The notes beneath the pieces were generated by a model. The model did no database searches and was not told where the DNA came from. It was given only the letters and a program-made list of their open reading frames with translations. 64,000 nt of DNA from Durusdinium trenchii. Taxonomy: Eukaryota; Sar; Dinophyceae; Suessiales; Symbiodiniaceae. The DNA lies in assembly GCA_963970005.1 (NCBI GenBank), contig CAXAMN010006624.1, positions 238,008-302,007 of the forward strand. The letters are read 5' to 3'. The translations under genes were made by a program, and so were the position numbers. Of this stretch, positions 54,100-63,983 are shown one piece after another (the stretch's first letter is position 1; each line of letters opens with the position of its first letter).

Positions 54100-55500
54100 A
54101 AAGGTATGAATCTACAACCTAGAAAATGGGACCTGACTGTGTCCACAGCTATCGAGATAGACCTTTGACTCATGGAAAGATTACAATATCTATGCGACTA
54201 TGCAAGCAATCTGAAGAGAGCACCCATTACTGGACTACAAATCACTTCTACAATCAAGCACAGCAGCGGTAGACAAAGCCAAAGGTCAGCATCTAGGGAG
54301 CATGCAAAAGTCAACAGCAACAAAACAATCAGCAAGGATGAAAAGGTCAACATCTGCTGAAGAAAAACAACTGTCCTTAGCATTCCTTAGCTAATCCCTA
54401 CAAATAAAAACCCTATTTCACAGCCACCCTGCAATCTGTTTCATAAGACGAAAAGCTGCAGGTGGCATTGCCAGGAATCCGGCCGCTCTGCAAAAAGGGA
54501 TCAATGTCAATGCATTTCAGATGAGATTCTTGTGGTTCCCTATGATTGGATAGAAAATAGGACATGACCACGAAACCATCCACCAAGTCACTGCCTGTTC
54601 GTTGCTCAGCAGCGCCCCACGCAGCTGGAGACCCAAGTCACTGGTGGCGTCCCAGGACACCAAGGCCCCCACGAGGCCCAAGGGGATCTCGGTCAAAACG
54701 CAAGGCGTTCAGTCAAAAGGGGGAGCGGAGCTCACTGGAAAGTACCCTACGGAACCTGTATGAACCTATACACCCGACGGACCGTGCGTAGCCGAACGAA
54801 AATGGGAGATGGCCCGAACAAGAAACAGGTGCGACTGAGGCCCCAGGTACTAGCACCACCCAAAGGGTGGTGTACCAGCACCTCTAAACATCGTGGAGAT
54901 GAGGCTTCTAATTCAGAACATGTCAGAAGTTGTCTGGTGTTCACACTCTAGGAGGAAACTCCTGTTGTCTATATATATGAATAAAACCTGTGTTTGTATA
55001 CTAGTGACAAAAGCAATAGAGGGAATAGCATCCTGTCAATAAAACAAAGAGGTTTCCAGAAGTCTCAAGGTCTGTTAACATGCGCTTTTTACAGAATAGG
55101 CTGTCGCTTTGGTTTAGAAATGAACGGAAACGAACGGGTTGGAAACACACAGATAACAACACGTGTTGTGTTTTGGCACTGGAATGCTGTGGATGCTACT
55201 TTACCAAATCAAGTCCTCCATGTCCCCGTCGATGGAGTCCAAGCGTCGCTCTGAGTAGCGGAGATGCTCGCAGCGCATTGCAGTACAGGACCGTAGAAGG
55301 AGACCTTGCAAAGAGTACATTGGGCTTAAACGTTCAAGTCCAGCAAACACGCGATGCGCTGAATCAGCGAAGCGAGGGACGTCACTTTAGCTTGGGGGGG
55401 ACATCGTTTTACACCTCATTTCCGCTCTAAAATCTCTAAAAGGCGGCCTTGGGCACCCTAACGGCCCGAAAGAAGAAGCCACACACACACGGTAACAGAA
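54100..55500. other. no firm gene; introner-like fragments
   Basis: Minus-sense fragments of the introner-like family lie at about 54108-54140 (CTAGAAAATGGGACCTGAC) and 54782-54850 (CGAAAATGGGAGATGGCCCG). Plus frames at 54.56-54.79 kb are open without clear borders. Confidence 0.3.
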
Positions 55501-55521
55501 AGGGTTTGGGATGGCTTCAGA

Positions 55522-55701
55522 ATGGGCGAATGTGTGAATGTGTCAAACACCCTGCTGTCAAAAGGAACGCCCAACGCGACACTCCCGAACAGGTCGGCCG
55601 TTGATTCGTTCCGCCGCAGAGGCGCCATGTGCTGCGTCAATGGCCATGGAGTCGCCCCGCTGGGCGTCACGGAGGCTTCGACGGTGCCCAAGGCAGCCTC
55701 C

Positions 55702-55732
<31 letters not shown>

Positions 55733-55905
55733 ACAGGTCGACTCCGGTGATCAAGGGAACTGTCAAGGGATCTCCCAGATCAGTGCAGGAATTCATCCAA
55801 CAGGTACATCAGTCGCCCAAAGAAAGGGTTCCATTCTTGATCATGCTGCCGAAAAAAAGGGGCTCAACCTCTAGCAGCCGCCATGTGCACGCTCGCATCC
55901 AATGA
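55522..55905 (+). CDS. long open frame with Thr run, strand uncertain
   Basis: 127 codons: TLLSKGTPNATLPNRSAVDS, MCCVNGHGVAPLGVTEAS, then a run of nine Thr codons from an ACG microsatellite (55705-55734), and SPRSVQEFIQQ. The minus strand is open too (LTQHMAPLRRNESTADLFGS, with a Val run), and its codons are equally GC-ending. One strand is probably coding. No family is recognised. Confidence 0.27.
55705..55734. repeat. ACG trinucleotide microsatellite
   Basis: About nine perfect ACG units in a long open frame. Confidence 0.9.
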
Positions 55906-56043
55906 CACCTTTTGGCAACAACAAAGCTACAAGAACTCCAAGGTGCTTCTTTTCACGGTGGTCTTAGAATTGATTATATAATTAATTCAAGAAAACTTCA
56001 AGAATCCCAAACCCTCTTCTCATCTTCGCCAGGAGGCACTCAC

Positions 56044-56130
56044 AGTCTGTGGGGCCCACGAGGATGCGGAAGCCTCAGGCCCAGTTCGAAGGATGCCCAA
56101 CGATGGCAGTGCCCTACCGAGCATCCGGGC
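56044..56130 (-). CDS. candidate exon (29 codons), unknown product
   Basis: GTTCCCATTTGAAG|G to GACT|GTGAGT encloses 87 nt in one open frame: ARMLGRALPSLGILRTGPEA. The donor is strong. The exon lies near the helical exon series but downstream of its apparent stop. Confidence 0.28.
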
Positions 56131-56444
56131 CTTCAAATGGGAACGATTTTGAGAGCATGAGAGCTAGACACTGGGTAAGACTATAGGATGATGATGCCCA
56201 ATAGCGACCTTTCCCAAAAGGTCTTGCACCACTTTTACCCGCTGAGGCATAGCACCTACTCGGTACAATATCCAACTTCAAACTAGTTCAATCATGCTCA
56301 TAGCATCTCATAGCTATCTTTGGGTTATACTATTGGGGTTCCAAAATTGGGGAGCCCACCCTGAATCCACACAGAATGACACAGAACATCAACAAGCTAA
56401 GGATCTTTGAGATTGCCAAGATTCTCACACTCTTTCCCAGACTC

Positions 56445-56555
56445 TTACAGTTTACATGTTGAATCTCCCGGGTGTTCAAGTTCCTCCAAAGCGGCCAAGC
56501 TCCGGCAAAGTGCCTGCAGCGCTGGGGCGCACTCTGCGTTGGAGCGCGCCGAGAC
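56445..56555 (-). CDS. terminal helical exon of a candidate repeat protein
   Basis: After GGGGGCTGGCTTCAG|G the frame reads ARSNAECAPALQALCRSLAA, then LEELEHPGDSTCKL and TAA (36 residues). It is strongly amphipathic and Leu/Ala-rich. It is the most downstream of a minus-strand series of similar exons at 57.6, 58.3, 58.9, 61.0, 61.4 and 63.5 kb. A GAGGCC hexanucleotide run lies just 5' of it. The opposite strand is open for 107 codons, so the strand assignment depends on the acceptor and the series. Confidence 0.42.
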   Translation of the reverse strand, partial: VSARSNAECAPALQALCRSLAALEELEHPGDSTCKL

Positions 56556-57075
56556 CTGAAGCCAGCCCCCAAAACACCGAGGCTGAGGCCGAGGCCGAGG
56601 CCCTGGGAACTGCCCGACCACGCTCCATGAAAACAGCCCTTTCCAGGTCCCTCAAAAGCGGGCCTTGGTTCGACTCCAAAGCCCTTCCCTCCGGATTCGG
56701 ATCCCCGAACCTCGGGTCTGCGTGGCATATGTACGAACGTACGAAACGGGGCTGGAAAGGGGGTCAATGTAGATGAGATGTTCCCATGGAGTGTTAGGAT
56801 GGGACATCATGCCCCAAAGATCCAAATACCCATCATTCAAGGTCATAGTTTCTTTTGCGGACCTTCTTGAGGTGCTTGTATCCGTCGTCATGCACTACAT
56901 TGCGCTACTGTGTTTTTGATTGTTTAGCAAAATGCCAGTCGCCAGTAGAATGCTACTATTGACCAGTGAAAGGAAACATGAGTCACGACATTCCCTGTCT
57001 GTAACTGATTTCAACCTGGTCTGAACTGCTTCAGGTGACAGCTTCCGAAAGAAATGAACCACAACAAGGAATAAG

Positions 57076-57173
57076 CCCTAAGGCTCCGGGCCCACCTCCT
57101 CACAAGTTAGTTGTATAGACCCCCCTAGCTCTCCCCAACCACCTTCGAGACGGAAGTAGTTAGAGCCCTAGGG
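57076..57173. repeat. CCTAGGGCTCC palindromic repeat, full copy
   Basis: CCCTAAGGCTCCGGGCCCAC ... CCCAACCACCTTCGAGACGG ... TAGTTAGAGCCCTAGGG. The ends are inverted copies. Confidence 0.7.
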
Positions 57174-57611
57174 AAGAGTGGAGAAGCCTCTGCTTGGTCA
57201 TCCCAGGGGTCATTTTCCACCTCCATGATTGTTGAAGGGAGCGTAAGTCCAGTTACTGTAAAATCCGGTGCCAGCACCACCCATTTCGGATGGTGATTGA
57301 GAACCTACATCCTCAGGATGTCTATGAACCACCCTTTCCCTGCTTTTGGCACCTTCAGCCTTCGGGCAGCCCGAGGGAAAAAGAACCCTGGGCAGCCAAA
57401 AACGTTTCCCATGTCCCCTTCTCCCACCCTGAAAAATCTGCGACAGGTGGATCCCTATCCGATGAAACCCAAATCCCTAAGCGTTCGGTGGATCCTGACA
57501 GGCCGATGCGTTGTTTGGACCTGGCCGTTTCTTGCATGGTCTTTTTCTGACACTCTGTCTACAGTATATAGACATCTTGAAAGTTCTAGACATCTGGGGC
57601 CCCTCTAGACA

Positions 57612-57692
57612 TCTGGGGAAGCCAGGCCAGAACACCACAGGCCTGCACCAATTTCTCCAAAGCCAAGACCAAGTCCTCATCTCCTTCTGCCG
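57612..57692 (-). CDS. helical exon of a candidate repeat protein
   Basis: After GAGGTATGGCCAG the frame reads AAEGDEDLVLALEKLVQACG, then VLAWLPQ. D-L-V-L-A-L-E-K-L resembles a PPR-like helix B. The 3' border is uncertain. Confidence 0.34.
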
Positions 57693-58219
57693 CTGGCCAT
57701 ACCTCGGGCCATACCGGCCCGGACCCATACCGGGGCCATACCGGGTGCTGGGATTCCGACGTCGAAACAACATGGGACATGACCTGCCACATTTCCACCT
57801 AAAGGATATCACAACGTCTGAAGGAACTGAGATGCCAGGTGGCTTTGATCTTTCATATTGAAGACTTTGGTGGCCACGACTTTGGTGCCACAGGAAAATG
57901 GACGTGCGGAATGGTCGGACATTTCCTGTCATGTTGGTGTCCTAAGAAAACTCATTTGCAGCTCACTGCCAGGCATTTTGAAGCAAAGCCTCATCATGTA
58001 CTTTTGTTTGATGCTTTCGTGGGCTGGTGACGGGCAGTGATGGGAGTGGGTGAGAGGGTAGTTGGATCCCATAATAAACCAAGCAAGAACACAACAACAT
58101 ACTATTATATAGTTATAGTACTTATGGTCTATGGTAGTTCTCTATATATAACATGTCCACCCATATTGAAACTACCATTGTTTTTCCAGAATGCATGATT
58201 CAGCATTGGTCTCCTTTGC

Positions 58220-58324
58220 CTGGCAGGGGTCGCTCCGAGGCGCGGCCAGCCAAAGCTGCAAGGCCGGCTGCAGCAGCTGTGAAGCAGTGACGGCAAAGTG
58301 GGCCACACGCAGCACGAAGTGGAC
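58220..58324 (-). CDS. 35-codon helical exon, PPR-like, with GC donor
   Basis: GCATGACTCCAG|G to CTGCCAG|GCAAAG encloses exactly 105 nt, 35 codons, phase 0 on both sides. It reads VLRVAHFAVTASQLLQPALQ, then LWLAAPRSD. Thirty-five codons is the length of one PPR unit, and the spacing of A-H-F-A-V...Q-P-A-L-Q-L-W fits two helices. The sequence is too diverged to be sure of PPR. Confidence 0.46.
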
Positions 58325-58783
58325 CTGGAGTCATGCGATCATGGATGTCGGGCTTCCCACCCAGGTGTTTCCACCCCAGGTGTGGATGGCCCGGGGCTTC
58401 CTACACGCGTAAGTCACAGATACCTATAGATCTTCCAATTGAATGTGCAACAATTCTGCCGAACTTGGCTGGCTTTCTAGATCGACGAAAAGGCATATAT
58501 TCCAGCTCCAGCTATTTGGTTCATCTGCTGAACATCTTGTGGGCAGTATTATGAAGTTCACCTGCTTTCTTTGGCGCTTCCACTTTGTTTCATTTGTTCA
58601 CCCAGCAAAATGGTGCTGATCCCCAAATTGGCCTTTGACCGCAAACGAGACGTCACCTCAATTTCCATATCCTGTTTGCTCTTACCTGGGTTAGTGAACA
58701 TGCAATGCCCATGTGATTGAACACCTTCTTTAAGAACTTTTTGATGTCGACTTGAATGCCCGGACAGGTCCCAGCGACCTCAC

Positions 58784-58922
58784 ATCCACTTCGATTTCTT
58801 TAAAAAGTCCATCCACCCGGAAGTTTCCCGTGCCGCCGCTGCCTGCTCTGCCAGAGGCACATGTCCTAAGACCTGTGCACAATCACGCCACCAGAGCTGG
58901 CAGAGTTCCGCCCTGGGCGGAA
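58784..58922 (-). CDS. helical exon of a candidate repeat protein
   Basis: The frame reads RAELCQLWWRDCAQVLGHVP, then LAEQAAAARETSGWMDFLKK, ending at GGAT|GTGAGG, a strong donor. The acceptor GCCCCGAG (58924-58923) gives consistent phase. It may be a PPR-like or other helical repeat. Confidence 0.4.
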
Positions 58923-59024
58923 CTCGGGGCGCGAGGAGTTCATGGTCCATGTAGAAGAGCGAGCGCCACCCGACGTCAGGGTCAGGGTGGAATGTTGAAC
59001 ATGTACAGTTACAGCTAAAGCCCA

Positions 59025-59465
59025 AACGTGCGTCTAGATTCTTGAGGTCTAAGGTCCAGAAAGTGTAGAAGCAGAAGGTCTAGAGATCTAGACGTGTTGG
59101 GTTTTAGAGAGATTGAGAGATCTAGAGGTCCAGAGATCCAGAGGTCCAAAGGCCTTGAGATCCATCTGGGTTTTGAGGTCCAAAAAGATCTAGAAGTCCA
59201 GAAGATCTAAATCGAGCACTTGTGATCCAGAGAGAGCCCCTAAGCTTCTGGAGATCTAGAGTTTGAGGTCCAGGACATCTAGAGGTCTAGAGATCTTGAG
59301 ATCCAGACAGATCTAGAGTCCTAGAGGTCTAGAGATTGAGATAGTCGTCGTGATAAGCAGGGAGGTCTTGAGACTTGAGATCAAAAAGATCTAGAGATCT
59401 AGAAGCCCAGAAGTCCGGAGGTTGGGGTCACTGGGGTCTAGATCTAGAGATCCAGAGCCCGGCCA
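59025..59465. repeat. low-complexity block of AGATCTAGAGGTCCAG words
   Basis: About 440 bp made almost only of AGATCT, CTAGAG, GGTCCAGA and TTGAGATCC words in irregular order, hence rich in BglII and XbaI site sequences. There is no fixed period and no coding frame. It does not resemble the other repeat families here. Confidence 0.85.
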
Positions 59466-59469
59466 ATCC

Positions 59470-60920
59470 GTGTTTTTACGAGCCTGTCAATCCAAACGCA
59501 AGGGCCGTAAGGGCCACAGCAAAGTCTGCTGACCAAAAATTCCACACCTGAGCCACCTGATCAAGTTAAGCTCCACAGCACGGACTGTCCGTTGTTTGGG
59601 GCAGTGCACTTTCAGAGATTTGGGCTGATCTAGGTTCCTTTGAAGGGCTTGAAACCCAAACGAAGGGTTCCACGTGGGGCCGCAGTGCCTGAATCTTTGA
59701 AGCCTGGTTTGCTAAACGGCCAAACCAGAATCCTTCAAGCTTCGCTTGGCAGATATTGAAAGAACACCTCTAGTATCCCACCCTCCCATGCAGCTACAGA
59801 ATCAACCCTCTGGATCCATCGGCATCCAACCCATGTTCCAAATCTTCACCATCAAACCGCATTTCTTTGAGGCCAGGCCAGTCAGCCACTCGCCCCGTCG
59901 CGCCCCCGACTCCGAGTCGGGGCTTGCCTCACCATACAAGCCACCAACGCCCGCGCACGCGAGGGCAGCTCTGAAGCCGAGGCCTTGGGGAACACGAACA
60001 ACCTGGACAATCTCAAAACTCGTGGCGCTGAAAAGGAGTCAATGGACATATGACATAATATATATATATATATATTCCATGCACCAGCAGTTCCAAAGGG
60101 GTGTTTCATGGAGGTTAGGTGTGCCTCTGTCACATCCACTCACTGGATAGTACTAAACACCACCCCTTTGTGACTCCTGGCATGGAGTGTTTGCGATAGA
60201 ATATTACGTGACCCGAACAAACTGGCACCAAGGCCGCAAGAACCTGGAGCAACAGTCAGCCAGAACCTGGTTTGTAATGAGAATGGGCTGGATATGTACT
60301 TAACTTCCAGTTCGACCCCCTGGAAATAGATCAGTCTACAGATCAGTCTACCCATATTTAATTGCACATGTGCTCTGGACCTCTGGAAAGTCCCTGAGGT
60401 CCAAGGTCTCTCTGTTCTCCTAAGAAACATCCACTTGGCAATCTCAAAAAGATCTCAAGACCGCTGGAGCTGGTGTTCCTGTGATGTTTATGAAACTTGT
60501 TAGATTATTTTGTTTTGGGAGCTCCGAGGCACTCCCAGTATGCAATTTATGCAATTGTCATCGTAACAAATTGAAGGCACTTCCTATTATGAGTTTATGA
60601 GGAAATTCTGAATCTCCCTGAGACGAGTGGACTGATGAGGCTGGGACGCTTACGTAGTGCCGAACAGCTTGCCACCTACCTGATTCAACCACCAAATGTG
60701 CTTGTATATTTGGTATTTTGCATGCTTTAATGAATCATTCTTAATTATCGCGGAAAACACATACAGTACATATATATATATAATATACCGTAACCCTTGT
60801 GTCCTGTTTTGTACTTCATAGTTTGTTGTTTCATGTTTTCCTCATGTACCCTTGACTTCAAAATCAGGCACCCACTCCTGTTGGTGGAAACAACAACTCT
60901 TTCTGTGCAGCTCATACGGA
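59470..60920. other. no firm gene; AT run
   Basis: An AT microsatellite lies at 60056-60077. Plus (59746-60150) and minus (60139-59882, RLFVFPKASASELPSRARAL) frames overlap without clear borders. Confidence 0.3.
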
Positions 60921-60928
60921 GCGAATAC

Positions 60929-61002
60929 CCATGAAGGAGACCCAGTGCGAGGGTCGCCTCGGCACAAAGCTTGGCCCATTGCTGCGCCAAAGGCCGTGCA
61001 TC
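60929..61002 (-). CDS. helical exon of a candidate repeat protein
   Basis: GGTTCATCACAG|G to CATGG|GTATTC encloses DARPLAQQWAKLCAEATLAL, then GLLHG. The spacing is similar to the second half of the other helical exons in this series. The same frame is open upstream (NNFALKSLEALGS). Confidence 0.38.
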
Positions 61003-61351
61003 CTGTGATGAACCCAGGGCTTCAAGGGATTTCAAAGCAAAATTGTTTTGTCCATGAGCAAAACCAATTGGGATACATTGGGATACTTTACTCGACTCAA
61101 ACAATGTCATAATGAATTCAAAGACCTATGGAGAAGGCGGTTATATAGGGATGTTTCACAATGACTAGAGCCTCATCTGAGTAGGAACCTCATCTGTGGT
61201 ACATCTGCCAGCCTCTTGACTCAAAATACATAGTAGGAACATCTACCTGGAGTTTCAATGTACCTCGGAAAATGAGTAGTTTCCAGTGCGTGTTTTGTAG
61301 AAACCGTGTCGTGTCCGTAGAAAGCTTCGTCTGAAAGCGGGATTGGGATAC

Positions 61352-61414
61352 TGAGAACGAGACATGTCACGGCCTCAAGCAACTCGGCTGCAGCCTGCAC
61401 CAAGCCAGTCCTGT
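61352..61414 (-). CDS. helical exon of a candidate repeat protein, short
   Basis: After CACTCGCAG the frame reads DRTGLVQAAAELLEAVTCLV, then LS, and ends TCA|GTATCC. Phases are consistent. It is a single amphipathic helix. Confidence 0.3.
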
Positions 61415-61743
61415 CTGCGAGTGTAGTCTGGGGTCCACGAAGAGCAGCCAACGGTCAACATGTTTGGGATGATCATGGGTTTTTCCGTACCTCCGAAGAT
61501 GATTATATATATATATACTGTTTTTTTTAATATCGGGTCATGTCGCATTTTCTGGGGTGCGAACGATTTCGAGTCCAGGTACAGTATCTTATATCGTTCT
61601 GCTCATATCTGCGCCACCCACACCAAGCCTCAAAGACAATTTCCGCTATTTCATTTTATTCTCGTCCGACAAGTCCAGTCAACAAAGTTTCCTCTCCCAT
61701 ATTTCATCCCCAGTCACTCCCCGTTCAACGCTCGCTGCTGCAA

Positions 61744-61858
61744 GCGCTCCGCCGTCGAAGCCGTTGCCACGACGGAAGCCGTTGCCACGCGGGACGCGGC
61801 CGCAGAGGCTGCCAGGGCGGAGGGCAGTGCCGTGAAGGGCGCGAGGCGATCGTCCTAG
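61744..61858 (+). CDS. candidate terminal exon, Ala/Val-rich
   Basis: The plus frame reads SAVEAVATTEAVATRDAAAE, then AARAEGSAVKGARRSS and TAG. An 18 bp unit (GAAGCCGTTGCCACG) is duplicated in frame. The codons are GC-ending. It is antisense to the helical series, so one of the two is probably a shadow. Confidence 0.28.
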
Positions 61859-62358
61859 GAGGAGTGAACGCCCTAAGAGGAGTGAAGGAGCGATTCTTGA
61901 TTCTTGGGGTCCTATATCCAGCTCAACAACTGAAGATGCGCCCCCCCCGATACCTTGTGCTGTGTTTTTTCTGTTGTAGCACTTTTAAGATCACAAGGAC
62001 GCATCGGTGCCGACAGCCCACAAAAAAGCCCTGCAAAAGGGGCAACTGTAAACACAGCCAACTAGCCAAATGTACCGTTTATTCACCCAGCCCATCGGCT
62101 CAAAGATCCAGACATCGAGCAAAAGAAGGGGTTTGGTCCTCCAAGTGATATTTGTTCCAAACCCTCTGTTCCAATACTCGATCCGTTTTATAGTATCTTT
62201 TGTCATTGATGACTCTTGGAAGTCTGGTGATTTAAGACCCCACTCATTGGATGACTGTTCCAAGGATGGCAGAACTGGAGAGGAAGGGCCAGGAGTCCCC
62301 AAAGAAAGTACACTAGACAAAAAAAATAGTATATAAATATACATCAGCAGTACCTACA

Positions 62359-62475
62359 GTCTCAGTTCGTACCTCGGAAAATGGCTACGGTCGTACCTGT
62401 TTGATTGTTTTTTCTTTTTTGGGGGGGTATGATGAGTTATGTCCCATGTTATAAGGTACTTGAAGTCGGGTCCAG
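62359..62475 (+). mobile_element. introner-like repeat, complete copy
   Basis: GTCTCAGTTCGTACCTCGGA, ATGGCTACGGTCGTACCTG, a T tract, GTTATGTCCCATGTTATAAG, then GTCGGGTCCAG followed by GT. It has both termini and both arms, and is the best example of the consensus. Confidence 0.72.
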
Positions 62476-62550
62476 GTATTCCCATGTACACTCCCTGGAA
62501 CTAACATGGAAGTGGATGACATGGCCTCTTAGACGTTCCTCTACCAACAG

Positions 62551-62830
62551 GTGAATTTCCACTTCGTCAGTTCCAGCGGAGCGTCTCCCATCATCCGAAC
62601 CGGATGGTGGTGTATATGCCCCCTCTTCGGAGGGTCCGATGGGGAGGGGGGTCGGTCGCTCCGCCGTCGGTCCGAGCTGCCAGTAACAATGGAAGCGCCT
62701 GAGAGACGTGAAAGGCGACGTGTCTCACGCTGGTGGACTGGGAAGCGGATGGGCAGGTCGGTGGCTGAACAGGGCCACCGAATCTGCTTGGATTGTCTCC
62801 ATTCATTCACGACCCCCTCCAGCAATCATG
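62551..62830 (+). CDS. candidate exon, Arg-rich, unknown product
   Basis: Starts after an excellent acceptor, TTCCTCTACCAACAG|G, phase 0. It reads FVSSSGASPIIRTGWWCICP, SLRRRSELPVTMEAPERRER and GHRICLDCLHSFTTPSS. It contains a C-L-D-C pair. The 3' border is not fixed (open to 62931). A complete introner-like repeat lies 75 bp upstream in sense. Confidence 0.36.
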
Positions 62831-62879
62831 TAATTCATGGAATTCATGGTCCCTTGGAACGCGGAACTTCCGAAGACCA

Positions 62880-63225
62880 AGAGGGGGGGGGTTGTCCGCT
62901 TCAATTTCGAGGGAGTGGACTCGTCAAATGATGCCATGCCATGAAAACCTTTCTCATCCTTTCTGCCATGAGAAGGCACGCTAGTAGTAACAAGTGCAAC
63001 GCTAGTAGTAACAGGTGCCTTACTAGTAACAAAGAAGCTATTGGCAGTCCCATGAGAAGGGGGGGGTTGTCCGCTCCATGGCACTGCCAGTCCGGACTGC
63101 CGAGAAAAGGCCAGGGCTGGTGCCATAGTCGGGGTCTGGCTTGATCGGCATGGCAGTCCCATGGGTCGTGTCTGCCATGAAAACACGACCAATTACGAGC
63201 CTTTTCTCATCCTTTCTCACCTCTT
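62880..63225. repeat. local duplication with a TACTAGTAGC copy between
   Basis: GGGGGGTTGTCCGCT occurs at about 62888 and 63061, and CTTTCTCATCCTTTCT-type words at 62950 and 63203. The segment between holds GCTAGTAGTAACAGGTGCC (62975-63035), the TACTAGTAGC family in inverted orientation. Confidence 0.6.
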
Positions 63226-63456
63226 CGAGCATACATACAGTGCATGCCCACAACTTCCACACTTCAACAGACCCCCCAACAATGGGACACAACAAAAGAA
63301 ACAGAAGGGGTACTTGCACCATCTTGTGCCCCAGTCCCAGTTTCCGACGTACTTTGAGACTCTATAGGTTCTAACTCCCCAAAATATATGTCAAATCTGC
63401 ACGAAATTGTATCAGCTTCGACTCTTTAAATCCCTTGATCCATGAATCCATGGTGC

Positions 63457-63585
63457 CTCAGCAGTGGGTGCTGCCTCCAGTAACTTGAGCGCAGAGTCCA
63501 TGAGTGGCAGCGGGTCGCCGCGTTGCTGCGCCGCCACTGCTGTGGTCAGCAGTTCGTCCCAGGCACGCACGGTGAGGACAGCCGC
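63457..63585 (-). CDS. helical exon of a candidate repeat protein, 43 codons, GC donor
   Basis: CACCCCTTCACATTAG|G to GCTGAG|GCACC encloses 129 nt in phase 0. It reads VRAWDELLTTAVAAQQRGDP, then LMDSALKLLEAAPTAE. It is strongly helical, with GC-ending codons, and is the most upstream member of the minus-strand helical series. Confidence 0.42.
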
Positions 63586-63775
63586 CTAATGTGAAGGGGT
63601 GGCATCCGGGATGGCGGGATCCTGAAGGAGTTCAGTCTGGAGTCGACCCGTGAACGTACCTCAAACATAGAAGCATATACTTATAAGCTATATATACCTA
63701 ATAGGTATAGTCCTTGTATACCTAATAGGTACCTTCAAACAATAGGTAATATGGCATAGTTTCAGAGGGTTATGG

Positions 63776-63828
63776 CCCGGCTATGGTCCCATTTTCTTCG
63801 GTCTCGGCTTCCGCTTCGTCGGGTCCAG
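63776..63828 (+). mobile_element. introner-like repeat, right half
   Basis: GGTCCCATTTTCTTCGG ... TTCCGCTTCGTCGGGTCCAG followed by GT. It sits directly before the acceptor of the exon at 63839. Confidence 0.5.
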
Positions 63829-63838
63829 GTCTTTTCAG

Positions 63839-63983
63839 GCTTCCGCTTCGTCGGAGCGAGCACGTCGACGTGTGTAGTGGTTACCGATCTCCATCTCCCG
63901 ACGTCACTGGAGGTGTCGGAGTTGAAAACGTGTAGCGACTGGAGCTCGACAAGAAGGCTGACTGGCGCGACTCCGGCAGGAGG
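63839..63983 (+). CDS. candidate exon with strong donor, unknown product
   Basis: After GTCTTTTCAG|G the frame reads FRFVGASTSTCVVVTDLHLP, then SLEVSELKTCSDWSSTRR, and ends GGAGG|GTAAGG. The first 16 bases (GGCTTCCGCTTCGTCGG) also occur 35 bp upstream inside the preceding repeat, which looks like a duplication flanking the insertion. The gene continues beyond the window. Confidence 0.46.

Noticed and set aside
54198..54383. Very hydrophobic minus frame that looks like a membrane segment
   Set aside because: It is antisense to a Ser/Lys/Asn-rich plus frame, which produces such patterns automatically. No splice or start support.
57290..57608. Three overlapping plus frames and one minus frame
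   Set aside because: All look similar in composition and no splice signal favours one.
61540..62148. 202-codon plus-strand open frame
   Set aside because: It begins inside a repeat copy and changes composition several times. A different frame (61744-61858) has better codon usage.
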